A program made the position numbers and the translations under genes. Below the pieces are notes generated by a model. The model had not been told where the DNA came from and made no database searches. It saw only the letters and a program-made list of their open reading frames with translations. A stretch of 35,173 nt of DNA from JANPLN01 sp041736155 (lineage in GTDB: Bacteria; Bdellovibrionota; Bdellovibrionia; Bdellovibrionales; JAGQZY01), in contig JBGSUL010000073.1 of NCBI GenBank assembly GCA_041736155.1, positions 1 through 35,173 on the forward strand, written 5' to 3'. Of this stretch, positions 23,614-32,269 are shown one piece after another. The stretch's first letter is position 1. Each line of letters opens with the position of its first letter.

Positions 23614-25296
23614 ATGAGTTCTTGTCTCGAGATCCAAAAGTTAAATATTCGTTTTCCCAAACATGATGGAACGTCTCACTGGGCCGTGCAAGATCTTGAT
23701 TTAGTGATCCCGAGCGGGAAAGTCGTGGGACTGGTCGGTGAGTCGGGTTCGGGCAAAAGTATTACCAGTCTTTCGATTTTACGTTTGTTGAACCCGCAGA
23801 CAACATCCTTGGATGGGAAAATTCTCTTTGGTGGCAAAAATATACTCACTTTGCCAGATGAGGATTTACGCTCCATTCGCGGCAGTCAAATAGCCATGAT
23901 TTTTCAAGAGCCCATGACCAGCCTCAATCCGGTATTGAGCATTGGTTATCAACTTACTGAAGGACTTAAACTTCATAAAAAAATGTCAGCGAACGAGGCC
24001 AATGAGCGCGCGCTGCACCTGTTAAATCTTGTTGGACTTCCGCGCCCTGACCAAAAACTCAAAGCCTATCCCCACGAACTCAGCGGTGGTCAGCGCCAGC
24101 GCGTGATGATTGCCATGGCGATTTCTTGCGAGCCGCAACTCTTAATTGCCGATGAGCCAACCACAGCTTTGGATGTGACCATTCAGCGACAGATTTTGGA
24201 TCTCTTGCAAAAGCTGCAAGCAGACATGGGACTTTCAATGCTCTTTATCACCCATGATCTTTCCCTTATTCGTAAAATGGCGGATGAAGTGACAGTGTTG
24301 CATAAGGGGAAGCGTGTGGAATCCGGAGTCACCGAAGAGATTTTTCGTCAACCGCGCCATGCCTACACCAAAGGCCTTCTGAACTGTCGACCGCAAATGC
24401 ATCCTGATGTGCGCCGCCTTCCCACGGTCAGTGATTACATGGATGCGGCCGGGAATGAGAAAAGTTTTGATGTAAATAGTTTGGGCCACAAAGCGCAGCC
24501 CACAAAAGCCAGTGCCCCCGCTCTTCTCGAGGTGAAAAACCTAAGTAAGTTTTATCCCATGAAATCGACCTGGTTTTGGCAAAAAAAAGAATTTGTCAAA
24601 GCGGTAGACGAAGTGAGTTTTCAGATCTCTCCGGGTCGTATATTAGGTCTTGTGGGGGAGTCGGGTTCTGGTAAAACCACTTTGGGTCGTACACTTTTGC
24701 GCTTGATCGAACCGACTTCGGGTGAAGTTCTCTATCGTGGACAAAATCTTCTCACCCTTCCCGCAGAACAACTGCGCCGTTTGCGCCAGAAAATTCAAAT
24801 TGTTTTTCAAGATCCGTATTCTTCACTCAATCCGCGTTTAACCATCGGTCGCGCCATGACCGAACCTATGCAAGCCCATGGTTTGTATGCGAACGATACG
24901 GAACGTAGACAAAGAGCTGAGCATCTGATGGAAAAAGTCGGACTCGATCCAAAATTTTTGGCTCGCTATCCACATGAATTTTCCGGCGGACAGCGCCAGA
25001 GAATTTGCATCGCCCGCGCACTCTCTGTTAATCCTGAGTTTGTGGTGTGTGATGAATCCGTGTCGGCTCTCGATGTTTCTGTGCAGGCGCAGATTTTAAA
25101 TCTTCTTTTGGATCTCAAAGAAGATATGGGACTCACCTATATTTTTATATCCCACGATCTCTCCGTGGTTAAATTCATTGCTGATGACGTAGCAGTGATG
25201 AGCCAAGGCAAGATCGTAGAAATGGGCCCCGCTGCCGATGTTTACTCTCATCCCAAAAACGAATACACCCAAAAACTATTAAGCTCGATTTTGTAA
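23614..25296 (+). CDS. Double ABC ATPase of a peptide importer (YejF/OppD-OppF fusion type)
   Basis: 560 residues holding two complete nucleotide-binding domains. Domain 1: Walker A GESGSGKS (42-49), signature LSGGQRQR (from 156), Walker B IADEPTTALD (around 178-187) and FITHDLS. Domain 2: Walker A GESGSGKT (348-355), signature FSGGQRQR (from 456), VCDESVSALD (around 478-487) and FISHDLS. Both end in the OppD/OppF-type C-terminal extension (HAYTKGLL, NEYTQKLL). OppD and OppF fused in one chain is the YejF/GsiA arrangement. It drives uptake of peptides or related solutes at the inner membrane. No permease is adjacent; the orphan operon at 16895-20369 is the obvious partner. The ATG at 23614 has no Shine-Dalgarno but a promoter 6 nt upstream. 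Confidence 0.93.
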   Translation: MSSCLEIQKLNIRFPKHDGTSHWAVQDLDLVIPSGKVVGLVGESGSGKSITSLSILRLLNPQTTSLDGKILFGGKNILTLPDEDLRSIRGSQIAMIFQEPMTSLNPVLSIGYQLTEGLKLHKKMSANEANERALHLLNLVGLPRPDQKLKAYPHELSGGQRQRVMIAMAISCEPQLLIADEPTTALDVTIQRQILDLLQKLQADMGLSMLFITHDLSLIRKMADEVTVLHKGKRVESGVTEEIFRQPRHAYTKGLLNCRPQMHPDVRRLPTVSDYMDAAGNEKSFDVNSLGHKAQPTKASAPALLEVKNLSKFYPMKSTWFWQKKEFVKAVDEVSFQISPGRILGLVGESGSGKTTLGRTLLRLIEPTSGEVLYRGQNLLTLPAEQLRRLRQKIQIVFQDPYSSLNPRLTIGRAMTEPMQAHGLYANDTERRQRAEHLMEKVGLDPKFLARYPHEFSGGQRQRICIARALSVNPEFVVCDESVSALDVSVQAQILNLLLDLKEDMGLTYIFISHDLSVVKFIADDVAVMSQGKIVEMGPAADVYSHPKNEYTQKLLSSIL

Positions 25297-25311
25297 GCGG
25301 TGCTCATGAGC

Positions 25312-25407
25312 GCAAGGTCCAGACGTCCTGAGGGTTTCAGCCCGAAAGACCTTGCAACGAGATCCTTCGTTACACTCAGGAAGTTTAACATCCGCTGCGA
25401 AGGGCCT
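25312..25407. repeat. Palindromic intergenic repeat region (CCTTCG-type), copy 1
   Basis: Between the convergent ABC-ATPase and LysR genes, GCAAGGTC/GACCTTGC (25312-25319, 25348-25355) forms an 8-bp stem. It is followed by GATCCTTCGTTACACTCAGG ending AAG (25361-25383) and GCGAAGGGCCT (25397-25407), whose CCTTCG and CGAAGG can pair. Similar sequences occur at 26828 and 32268. The region probably ends both transcripts. Confidence 0.6.
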
Positions 25408-25414
25408 TATACTG

Positions 25415-26293
25415 CTACCGTAGCGGCAGTGAGCGCATAAACTTGGCCAGCTTTCTTTCCAATGTGTCAGGCAGTTCGCCTTTTCTTCCTACCAAATACA
25501 CTTTTGTGGGTTTGGACTCTTTGTATCCTTTGGGAGAAGGAAGTTTTACAAGCTGGTGAGAGGTGCGCACCTGTTCGTTTTGCAGGGAGACGATGAAGTC
25601 GGGGCAATGCAGAACAGACAAACCTAAGCGCGCCGTTTGTAAAGCCGTCTCCAAAAGCTCAAACTTATATTTGATAATTCGCGACGGGGCGGAGCTGGGC
25701 CACATATCGAGAGAGTCGATGTCTGATGAGTGAATTCTCAGCTCCGTCGTCGGAATCGCAAAGGGCCATTCTGAAAAGGGAAGCTCACTCCATTTTTTAT
25801 GGCCATAGATGCCTTGTGTGAAGGAACCGATCTCACGATATTCAAGGGCTCCATCGGGAGAGGGAATGTACGTCACACCCACGTTCACTTCGCCCGACAA
25901 AATGGAAGCTTCGATGTGTCCGGGAGTTTTTTCAAGAAGCAGGAGCTCAAGATTTTTTTCTGTCTGGAGAAAGGAAGAAATAAAATACGAGCTAAAGATT
26001 TCGAAGGTGGCCATGCGCAGGGGCTCGCTGGATTCAGTGGCGCTCTTGAGCCGTTCAAAAAATTTGCGATGTTCGGTTAAAAGCGACGCCGACAAACGAT
26101 AAACATCCAAACCTTTCGCCGTTATGCCAATCTCTCGTCCCTCGGGAAATAGCAGCTTAAAACCCAGTTCATCTTCTAGAACAGCAATGGCTTTGGACAT
26201 AGAGGGCGGTGCAATTCCCACCAACTCTGCAGCCTTACGCAGGTTCTTGGTTTCGACGACGGCAACAAAATAACGAAGACGATCAATGCTCAT
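25415..26293 (-). CDS. LysR-family transcriptional regulator
   Basis: 292 residues, standard length. Residues 1-60 are the LysR winged helix-turn-helix (RLRYFVAVVETKNLRKAAE, then APPSMSKAIAVLEDELGFKL, then TAKGLDVYRL). The remainder is the two-lobed periplasmic-binding-like effector domain. The usual LFxR is LFFPEGR-like (LLFPEGREIGIT). The ligand is unknown. The gene is divergent from the twin-CX3C secreted protein gene (100-bp gap), the classic LysR arrangement, and three TAGCT repeats lie right before its start. No Shine-Dalgarno is visible, so it may be leaderless, with TATATG ending 7 nt before the ATG. Confidence 0.92.
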   Translation of the reverse strand: MSIDRLRYFVAVVETKNLRKAAELVGIAPPSMSKAIAVLEDELGFKLLFPEGREIGITAKGLDVYRLSASLLTEHRKFFERLKSATESSEPLRMATFEIFSSYFISSFLQTEKNLELLLLEKTPGHIEASILSGEVNVGVTYIPSPDGALEYREIGSFTQGIYGHKKWSELPFSEWPFAIPTTELRIHSSDIDSLDMWPSSAPSRIIKYKFELLETALQTARLGLSVLHCPDFIVSLQNEQVRTSHQLVKLPSPKGYKESKPTKVYLVGRKGELPDTLERKLAKFMRSLPLR

Positions 26294-26322
26294 TAGCTAA
26301 CATATAGTAGCTAAAAGTAGCT
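26294..26322. promoter_or_regulatory. TAGCT repeats, possible LysR operator
   Basis: TAGCT occurs at 26294, 26308 and 26318 in the gap between the divergent LysR gene and the small secreted protein gene, overlapping the likely LysR promoter. AAAAGTAGCTTTT (26313-26325) around the last copy is also nearly palindromic. This fits an autoregulatory site by position; binding is inferred. Confidence 0.4.
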
Positions 26323-26393
26323 TTTGTATATCTTTTTAATGTTTTAAATCTAAGGGAGTGCAAAGGAAGCACACAAAACTTTAAGGGGAGAAT

Positions 26394-26774
26394 ATGAGAC
26401 ACACCATTTTGAGTGCAACAGCACTCATCTTAATAAGCATCGTTCCATCGGCACAAGCCAATAACAAGGAAGTCGTAGGGAAAGCAGAATCATCTTATCC
26501 ACTATGGTCTATGCCCAGCGACACACTGTATGCGAACCTCGAAATGCAAGCAGATAAGGATGCAGAAAACCAGTGTAATTCGACAGCTGTGAGAATCAGT
26601 GAATACACAGAATTTGAGCAGTTTGAACAGTCGTTGAGTGGCCACATGAATGTGTACGTTTCTGCCACCTATCAATGCAACCCCAAGCTATCAACGAATC
26701 CCTTAAATTGCTTTAGCAAATGTATGGAGCAAGAGTCGTTTAATTTTTGCCACGCTCAATGTAACATGTGGTAA
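26394..26774 (+). CDS. Small secreted protein with twin CX3C motifs
   Basis: 126 residues. The ATG has AAGGGGAG upstream and starts a signal peptide ending SAQA-N near residue 22. Six cysteines lie at 61, 95, 106, 110, 119 and 123; the last four form C-x3-C-x8-C-x3-C. Twin CX3C motifs in other proteins form a helical hairpin held by two disulfides; that structure is inferred here. The N-terminal half of the mature chain is acidic and probably helical. I know no family. The gene is divergent from the LysR regulator and is a likely target of it. Confidence 0.7.
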   Translation: MRHTILSATALILISIVPSAQANNKEVVGKAESSYPLWSMPSDTLYANLEMQADKDAENQCNSTAVRISEYTEFEQFEQSLSGHMNVYVSATYQCNPKLSTNPLNCFSKCMEQESFNFCHAQCNMW

Positions 26775-26776
26775 TG

Positions 26777-26851
26777 AGCAAAGAGGGAAGGATTTACTGT
26801 CGCTACGGTATAAGTATCTTGCGACAAGATCCTTCGCTTTGCTCGGGAAGG
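26777..26851. terminator. Long hairpin between convergent genes; CCTTCG-type repeat, copy 2
   Basis: GAGCAAAG-agg-GAAGGAT (26777-26794) pairs with ATCCTTC-g-CTTTGCTC (26829-26844), and inside it TGTCGC (26798-26803) pairs with GCGACA (26821-26826). The hairpin fills the gap between the stops at 26774 and 26880, so it probably terminates both genes. GATCCTTCGCTTTGCTCGGG followed by AAGG (26828-26851) matches the repeats at 25361 and 32270. Confidence 0.65.
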
Positions 26852-26879
26852 TTAAAACTGCAATCTGGAGGGTTCAGCG

Positions 26880-27581
26880 CTACTGCTTGGCTACCTGAAG
26901 AACGCGTGGATCAAATTCAAAAGTCTGCACGATAAACTGAATATTTTTTTGCATAAAATTAAAATGGGCGGCGATGTCTTGGTTGCTCGCTGCCGAGGCT
27001 TCGTCGGATGAGCTTACTTTTCGGAGCAGTGATTGTGCCTTTTCTTTTTGCGCGGTAATTTTTTGTGGTGAGATCATAAGAATCTCGCTGAGCTCTTTAT
27101 TTAAGTGGGACAGGGTTTTAAATATATCGTTGTAGGGCGACACAACCAAATTACAAGCATCGGCTTCGGATTTTAATGAGGTGAGCGTCGCTAAAGGGAC
27201 CACTTGGTTCTCTTTGATTTGTTGAGCGGCCTCTTTGGCTTTATCCAATAGGGCTTCCAAAGTTTCTAAGTGAGCGATGGTTTTTTTAAGAATAGTTTTG
27301 GCTTCGCTCGCCGTGAGACGATCTTGCTCCACAAGATGATTAGCGAGCACATCAACTTGTGCTTGTAATCCGCGAAAGTCTAAAAAGATAAGAGATTTGT
27401 TTTTTTCTTTGAGCGTATTGTCGAGCTTGCTGCGCAGGTCTTCGTAAGTGATGTCCGAGAACAAGGTCGCGGAGGGACAGGTCGCCGTGGACTCGAGATC
27501 TTTGTTCAGACGCTCTTGAGCATCTGCATAGGAACCGTTGCTGAGAATAAAAAGAATAAACAAAAAGGTGATCACTTTCAT
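26880..27581 (-). CDS. Exported helical (coiled-coil-like) protein, unknown function
   Basis: 233 residues. The ATG at 27581 has AGGAG 8 nt upstream and begins a signal peptide (residues 1-19, ending GSYA-D); an in-frame start at 27623 is less likely. The mature protein is almost wholly predicted helix, with heptad-like stretches such as AIKTI-type runs of Lys, Leu, Glu and Ala (for example KKTIAHLETLEALLDKAKEA), and has two cysteines (ATCPSA and ADACNL). This looks like an elongated periplasmic helical bundle. No family is recognised. It is upstream of nothing on its strand and separated from the MltD-like gene by 106 bp. Confidence 0.7.
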   Translation of the reverse strand: MKVITFLFILFILSNGSYADAQERLNKDLESTATCPSATLFSDITYEDLRSKLDNTLKEKNKSLIFLDFRGLQAQVDVLANHLVEQDRLTASEAKTILKKTIAHLETLEALLDKAKEAAQQIKENQVVPLATLTSLKSEADACNLVVSPYNDIFKTLSHLNKELSEILMISPQKITAQKEKAQSLLRKVSSSDEASAASNQDIAAHFNFMQKNIQFIVQTFEFDPRVLQVAKQ

Positions 27582-27687
27582 GGACAGGCTCCTTTCAACG
27601 GGCTTTACACGTACAACCAGCATCTCTTATCCAATTTATGTACCAAAAGTGAGATGTGGGAGTCATACTGTAAGTATTTGAATTTGC

Positions 27688-29079
27688 TTAGTTTTGTATA
27701 TACTCTTTCACTCCAGAGGGGCGCAAATTGGTCACCTGGCTGAATTTATTGACGTTTTTCGCAGGCACATGCAGACGATAACCAGCTGGTAAAGTCGCAT
27801 TGTTTTTAAAGGCATTTCGTAAATCTAAATTGTATTGGAGGAGTTCTTCCGCGCTGAGCCCGGTGGTTTTCACCAGCTGGCGGGCAGGAGTGTGGCGTGC
27901 AAGACGGATTTCCTCACGCTCCTGTAAAGGATTACGCTCTACGTTTTTAAAAACTATTTTGTGATATTTTTCTGCATAGAGGGCGGCTAAAAAACAAGTA
28001 TAGAAATTACTCGAAGCAAAACGGAAATCCCCGCCATGATAACGACTAATGAGGATATCTAATTCTTTGGAGCGGCCTTGTTTGATGGCCTTTTTAATAT
28101 TGCCAATTCCATTGTTATACGCCGTGATAGCCAGTGGCCAAGATCCTAAAGCGCGATGGTAAAAATGCAGCAAGCGCGCCGCCGCTGCCGTGGCTTTGAG
28201 CGGCGAGTTTCGCTCGTCAATATGATTATTCACGATCATGTAAGACTTCCCCGTTTTGGGCATCACTTGCCATATGCCGCTGGCGCCAACTTTGGAGTAA
28301 GCCATTTCGTTAAAACTGCTCTCAACAAAAGGCATACGCGTGAGTTCGGTGGGTAATCCCTTTTTGCGAAATTCGTCTTCCATGTAAGTCAGATATTTAC
28401 TGCTATTGACGAGTCCGCGAGCAAAAAAATCTTTTTGTCCCAACTGACTTCGCACATTTTGGGACGCAAAACGAAGAACCTGTTTGCGACCGCCGGGAAG
28501 GCTGGACAACTTTTCGAAAAGTTGATTTTCCAGACGAGGTAAATTGTCGTAGTGGCTCTTACGAGCGAGCTTTTCGAGGGCTGTGCGGATTTCTTTGGCG
28601 CGTTTTGCCGCAAACTTTTCAGCTCGTTCGCGTCTTAGCCAGAGAGGGCCTTTGCTATTGAGAATTAAATCCGTTGTGTCGACGATTTCAAACACAATCC
28701 ACGGAAAACGCAAATGGTGAATGACATGGTGGGTTTCGCCGTAGCGGGTGTAGATATCAAACCAAAAAGCAGTTCGTTCTTTGAGGCCCTCAGGAATTTT
28801 GAATCCATCGCTCAGGCGGTTATCGAAATCGTTCAAAATATTTGTTTTGGTTTCAGACCATTTTTCTTCTGAAACGTGTTCGGACGGCAGCGGGAGAGGT
28901 TGATTGAGGGGAATGTTCATTAATGGAAACATCTCCTTGGTCGCAGGATCACCTAAAGAGTTGTTGGAGATGGACCAAATGGTATCTTGGAGATCTACAT
29001 GGGATTGAGAATAGGCAACGAACGTTGTTAAAAGCAAACTCATTGCAATCAAAAAGTGGGTGCGACCGAACTTCAGCAT
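27688..29079 (-). CDS. MltD-like lytic murein transglycosylase
   Basis: 463 residues. The ATG at 29079 has AAAGG 6 nt upstream and starts a signal peptide ending near VAYSQS (residue 25). The SLT/lysozyme-like domain lies around residues 230-380, with catalytic Glu near 253 in MPFVESSFNEMAYS, then GASGIWQVMPKTGKSY, ERNSPLKATAAAARLL and ITAYNNGIGN, the normal motif order of family 1 enzymes. These cut the MurNAc-GlcNAc bond of peptidoglycan with formation of 1,6-anhydroMurNAc. The C-terminal 60 residues (ARQLVKTTGLSAEELLQYN, then LPAGYRLHVP) look like a single LysM-type cell-wall binding motif. About 200 residues before the catalytic domain are a helical region I associate with MltD-like proteins. 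Confidence 0.9.
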   Translation of the reverse strand: MLKFGRTHFLIAMSLLLTTFVAYSQSHVDLQDTIWSISNNSLGDPATKEMFPLMNIPLNQPLPLPSEHVSEEKWSETKTNILNDFDNRLSDGFKIPEGLKERTAFWFDIYTRYGETHHVIHHLRFPWIVFEIVDTTDLILNSKGPLWLRRERAEKFAAKRAKEIRTALEKLARKSHYDNLPRLENQLFEKLSSLPGGRKQVLRFASQNVRSQLGQKDFFARGLVNSSKYLTYMEDEFRKKGLPTELTRMPFVESSFNEMAYSKVGASGIWQVMPKTGKSYMIVNNHIDERNSPLKATAAAARLLHFYHRALGSWPLAITAYNNGIGNIKKAIKQGRSKELDILISRYHGGDFRFASSNFYTCFLAALYAEKYHKIVFKNVERNPLQEREEIRLARHTPARQLVKTTGLSAEELLQYNLDLRNAFKNNATLPAGYRLHVPAKNVNKFSQVTNLRPSGVKEYIQN

Positions 29080-29226
29080 ACTGACCTTTAAAAGCAAAAT
29101 AAGGACCGATCCAATAACATTACATTTGGTTAATACCGCTATAGGAACGGTGTGGAGGCCCGAAAACGTCACTTCCAACTGTCAGGGTAGCAATTTAGGG
29201 CTTGGCGAGAGAGAATATATGCGTTT

Positions 29227-30294
29227 TTACCCTTTATAAAGGGCGGTTTTTTTGTACTCCGCGAGCAAATCAATCAGTGCGGTTTTGACTAGGGCGCCGA
29301 CTGGAATGGCCAAAAACAGACCAATAAAGCCGAGAAGATTTCCGAGCACGATCAGCGAAATAATGGCCTCAAAAGAACTCAAGCCTACTTTATTTCCGAC
29401 GATGCGCGGAGTGATCACAAAACTTTCCAGCATTTGCACAAGGCTGTAGGCGATGATTACACCGACCACTTGTCCCCAGCTTTCAAAGTTGGCAAAAGTG
29501 GTGATAAGAGCCGCGGCAAAACCAAAGGTGTAGCCTACGTAGGGAATAATGCTAAAAAAGCCTGTTAAAAATCCGATGACGAGAGCAAACTTCAGGCCCA
29601 CGATCAATAAACCCAAACTATAAAGTACCCCCAGAATCAAACACACCAGCATTTGCCCACGAATATAACCACTGAGAATACGATTGGCTTTTTCGCCATA
29701 CGAATAAACGTAGGGCCGCCATGAAAGCGGTACAAGAGATTCTAAACGTCGGATCAGATTTTCGTAATCTGTCACGAGGTAGACAAAAAATATCGGGATC
29801 AAGAAAAGATTAAGGACAAGAAGAATCGCCGAAGCCGTATTTAAAATAGAATTTCTGACAACGTCACTGGCAGAATTCAGCAAGCCGGAAGAAAGTTTTG
29901 TCGAATACTGTTTGGCAAATTCAATCAGAGATTCTTTTTGATAAGGAATACGAATGTCGTAGTTGGAAAAAAAGACGTCGAGTTTTTCTAATACGACCGA
30001 GATGCTTTGCGGGGCCGCCAAAACGGCCGCCTGAATATCTGCCACAAGAGGCGGGATGATAAGAAACCCAAGCAACAGGATAACAAGCGTCACCGCACCG
30101 AGCACGAGAGACGCCGCGACAGAGCGAGAGCAGCCTTTGTTTTGAATTTTTTTAACCAAGGGAAGACTAGCATAAGCTAAAAACCATGAAAAGGCGAGGG
30201 GCACAAGTGAGCTACCCAAACCGTAAATAAAAAAGACAATCAGGAAGAGGATCAGCGCGGGTATTACATAATCTTTGAGAGAATGATTTTTCAT
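29227..30294 (-). CDS. AI-2E family transporter (PerM-like membrane protein)
   Basis: 355 residues with about eight membrane segments, the topology of the AI-2E/PerM family. Typical segments are LVPLAFSWFLAYASLPLV at the front, ASAILLVLNLFLIPIFFVYLV in the middle, and the C-terminal SFVITPRIVGNKVGLSSFEA and GFIGLFLAIPVGALVK. Family roles include autoinducer or other small-solute export and Na+/H+ exchange, so the substrate is open. The ATG at 30294 is chosen by the fit of the first helix; an in-frame ATG at 30306 is possible. The MFS gene ends 32 bp upstream on the same strand. Confidence 0.88.
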   Translation of the reverse strand: MKNHSLKDYVIPALILFLIVFFIYGLGSSLVPLAFSWFLAYASLPLVKKIQNKGCSRSVAASLVLGAVTLVILLLGFLIIPPLVADIQAAVLAAPQSISVVLEKLDVFFSNYDIRIPYQKESLIEFAKQYSTKLSSGLLNSASDVVRNSILNTASAILLVLNLFLIPIFFVYLVTDYENLIRRLESLVPLSWRPYVYSYGEKANRILSGYIRGQMLVCLILGVLYSLGLLIVGLKFALVIGFLTGFFSIIPYVGYTFGFAAALITTFANFESWGQVVGVIIAYSLVQMLESFVITPRIVGNKVGLSSFEAIISLIVLGNLLGFIGLFLAIPVGALVKTALIDLLAEYKKTALYKG

Positions 30295-30326
30295 AATGAC
30301 CAACATCGCGCAGCTCTTTAGCAATG

Positions 30327-31538
30327 TCAAATGAGCTGTGTTTCTTCTTTAGTGGGGGAGTTTTTTAAAAGTTTCCAGAGCGGAAAAGTGATGAGCAGGA
30401 ATAAAATCGCAAAGATAGCACCGGCTGTCAGTAACGTTGCATTGAGCGACCAGCGGTCAATGGCCCAACCAATCCCTGGGCCGAGAAAGGCAAAAGAAAT
30501 ACGAAATAAGAAATTCACAATGGAGTTAGCTGTTGCGCGCAGTTCGGGCTGCATATTTTGGTTGAGGAGATCCCGTGCTACGACTTGATTCAAACCGCGG
30601 GCAAGATAAAGCAAAAATCCGACCGCCACACCTAAGAGACCCGGGGTGAGCCCCATGATCACAAAGGCCGCGATACTCAGCAGCCCAACTCCCAATAAAA
30701 TATGGCGTGAGCTCCAGCGATGTTCAAGACGGCGGGCCGCCAAGCCGGTAAATCCCATCAACAGATTGCTCGCGCCCCACAGAAGACCAAACCATGTGAG
30801 TGGGACATTATGTTCCTGCCAATATTTTTGAATTGTCCAAATGGCAATAAAGGTGGCGAGCATCCATACGACAAAATGGAGAATGAGCAAACGCAGTTCG
30901 AGCTGTTCGTGGAGAAGCTGCATCCAAAGAATCTTCACTTTTTTAAATTCCAGATGCTCTTTGCGCGGTGTCGGTGGTTCAGGAATGGAAAGCGCAATAA
31001 AAAATGGAATCCACGCGACGATTGCCTGAATCGCAATGATGGATTTGTAAGAGAGAAACAATAGCAGGCCCGTGCAGAGAACGGCCGCGGAGGATTCGCC
31101 AAGCGATGCCGCCATCTGGTGAAAGCCCAAAAGGCGTGAGGAATCATTGCGCGAAGCTTTTGGGGGAAGGGAGTCAAAAAGAATTGCAACGTCCGTGCCC
31201 GAAACAAAACTGAGTGCGACACCGAGAAGAAACTCGTGCAACAGCAGTCCATAAAAACCTGTGGCTTGAGTGAGAATAAAATACGAAACTCCAGAGAGAA
31301 ACCCACCCACTCCCAACGAAACTTTGCGTCCAAAGTAGTCGCTAAAATAACCACTGGGGATTTCAAAAATCGCGACAGAAAATCCAAACATCGCCTGCAA
31401 TTGAAAAAACTCGTGCATATTCACACCCAGCGAGGCGTAGTACGGATAAAGCACGGGGAGAATCAGGGCAAAGATCCAAAAAAACTGAAAAGAATAAATT
31501 CTCGTCAGCAAAGACGTGAGTTTGAGATTTGCGATCAT
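30327..31538 (-). CDS. MFS transporter, 12-helix
   Basis: 403 residues with about 12 membrane segments. The major-facilitator signature between helices 2 and 3 reads GYFSDYFGRKVSLG, and VSGTDVAILFDSLPP follows helix 4. The type resembles multidrug or small-metabolite exporters, but no substrate can be named. Its ATG overlaps the yggS stop by ATGA, so translation is coupled to yggS. The AI-2E transporter gene follows after 32 bp, giving an operon yggS-MFS-AI-2E. Confidence 0.9.
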   Translation of the reverse strand: MIANLKLTSLLTRIYSFQFFWIFALILPVLYPYYASLGVNMHEFFQLQAMFGFSVAIFEIPSGYFSDYFGRKVSLGVGGFLSGVSYFILTQATGFYGLLLHEFLLGVALSFVSGTDVAILFDSLPPKASRNDSSRLLGFHQMAASLGESSAAVLCTGLLLFLSYKSIIAIQAIVAWIPFFIALSIPEPPTPRKEHLEFKKVKILWMQLLHEQLELRLLILHFVVWMLATFIAIWTIQKYWQEHNVPLTWFGLLWGASNLLMGFTGLAARRLEHRWSSRHILLGVGLLSIAAFVIMGLTPGLLGVAVGFLLYLARGLNQVVARDLLNQNMQPELRATANSIVNFLFRISFAFLGPGIGWAIDRWSLNATLLTAGAIFAILFLLITFPLWKLLKNSPTKEETQLI

Positions 31539-32233
31539 GGTGTCCGTTCACCAAAGATCAAAGAGCCGATACGCACGAGGGTCGCACCTTCTTCGATGGC
31601 CCACTCAAAATCTTGTGACATGCCCATGGACAAGGTTTTCATCGAAAGTTGTGGGAGTGAGGTCGAGAGATCACTCGCCAGTTTTTTAAGTGCTCGAAAG
31701 TTTTGCCGCACTTCCTGCTCGTTGTCGGTGTTGGCCGCAATGGTCATCAAACCTTCGATGCGCAAAGCGGGCAAGGCCAAAATCTGTTGGCAAAAAGCCA
31801 AAACTTTTTCCGGCGGCAGTCCCGATTTGCTGGATTCTCCAGAGGTGTTGACCTCAATCAAGATCGAAGTGGTCAATGATTTTTGCAACGAGCGCTGCGA
31901 GAGCTCTTGCACGAGGGACCATCGGTCCACACTGTGAACTAAAGCGCAACGGCCGACCACATCTTTGACTTTGTTGGATTGCAGATGCCCAATAAAATGC
32001 CAAGTAAAAGGCAAATCCAGAAGCGCCTGTTGTTTTTGCACAAATTCTTGCGCGGTGTTTTCGCCGAGAAGAATGTTTTTGTGGGAGGCTAGCTCACGAA
32101 GTGTCTCGGCAGAGACTTTTTTGGAAGCCAACAGGAGTTGTACCTCCGCACGGGACCGACCGGCGCGATCACAAGCCGCTTGGATCCGTTGTTCCACAGC
32201 CTGTAAACGAGCGAGTAAATCTTCATGTGCCAT
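31535..32233 (-). CDS. yggS: Pyridoxal-phosphate homeostasis protein (PLPBP/YggS)
   Basis: 232 residues, full length. It is a PLP-binding TIM-barrel protein of the cytoplasm that buffers free PLP. The PLP Lys is K38 in LLLASKKV. Other motifs are HFIGHLQSNK, VHSVDRW, EVNTSGESSKSG, GLMTIAA and the phosphate-binding end LSMGMSQDFEWAIEEGAT followed by VRIGSLIFG. The ATG has no Shine-Dalgarno; a -35/-10 pair ends 7 nt upstream. It is the first gene of the operon with the MFS and AI-2E transporter genes. In many bacteria yggS sits beside proC or sep genes, so the neighbours here are unusual. Confidence 0.95.
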   Translation of the reverse strand: MAHEDLLARLQAVEQRIQAACDRAGRSRAEVQLLLASKKVSAETLRELASHKNILLGENTAQEFVQKQQALLDLPFTWHFIGHLQSNKVKDVVGRCALVHSVDRWSLVQELSQRSLQKSLTTSILIEVNTSGESSKSGLPPEKVLAFCQQILALPALRIEGLMTIAANTDNEQEVRQNFRALKKLASDLSTSLPQLSMKTLSMGMSQDFEWAIEEGATLVRIGSLIFGERTP

Positions 32234-32240
32234 AGCAACT

Positions 32241-32269
32241 AAATTACGCGCAGAACCACAGAATGTCTA
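32241..32269 (-). promoter_or_regulatory. Promoter for leaderless yggS
   Basis: TAGACA (32264-32269 on the minus strand, five of six consensus bases), a 17-nt spacer and TAATTT (32241-32246), ending 7 nt before the ATG at 32233. No ribosome-binding site lies between. Confidence 0.4.

Noticed and set aside
29230..29243. Perfect palindrome CCCTTTATAAAGGG across the AI-2E transporter stop codon
   Set aside because: The T run follows only on the plus strand, where no gene is transcribed, so it does not make a terminator for the minus-strand gene. It may be chance.
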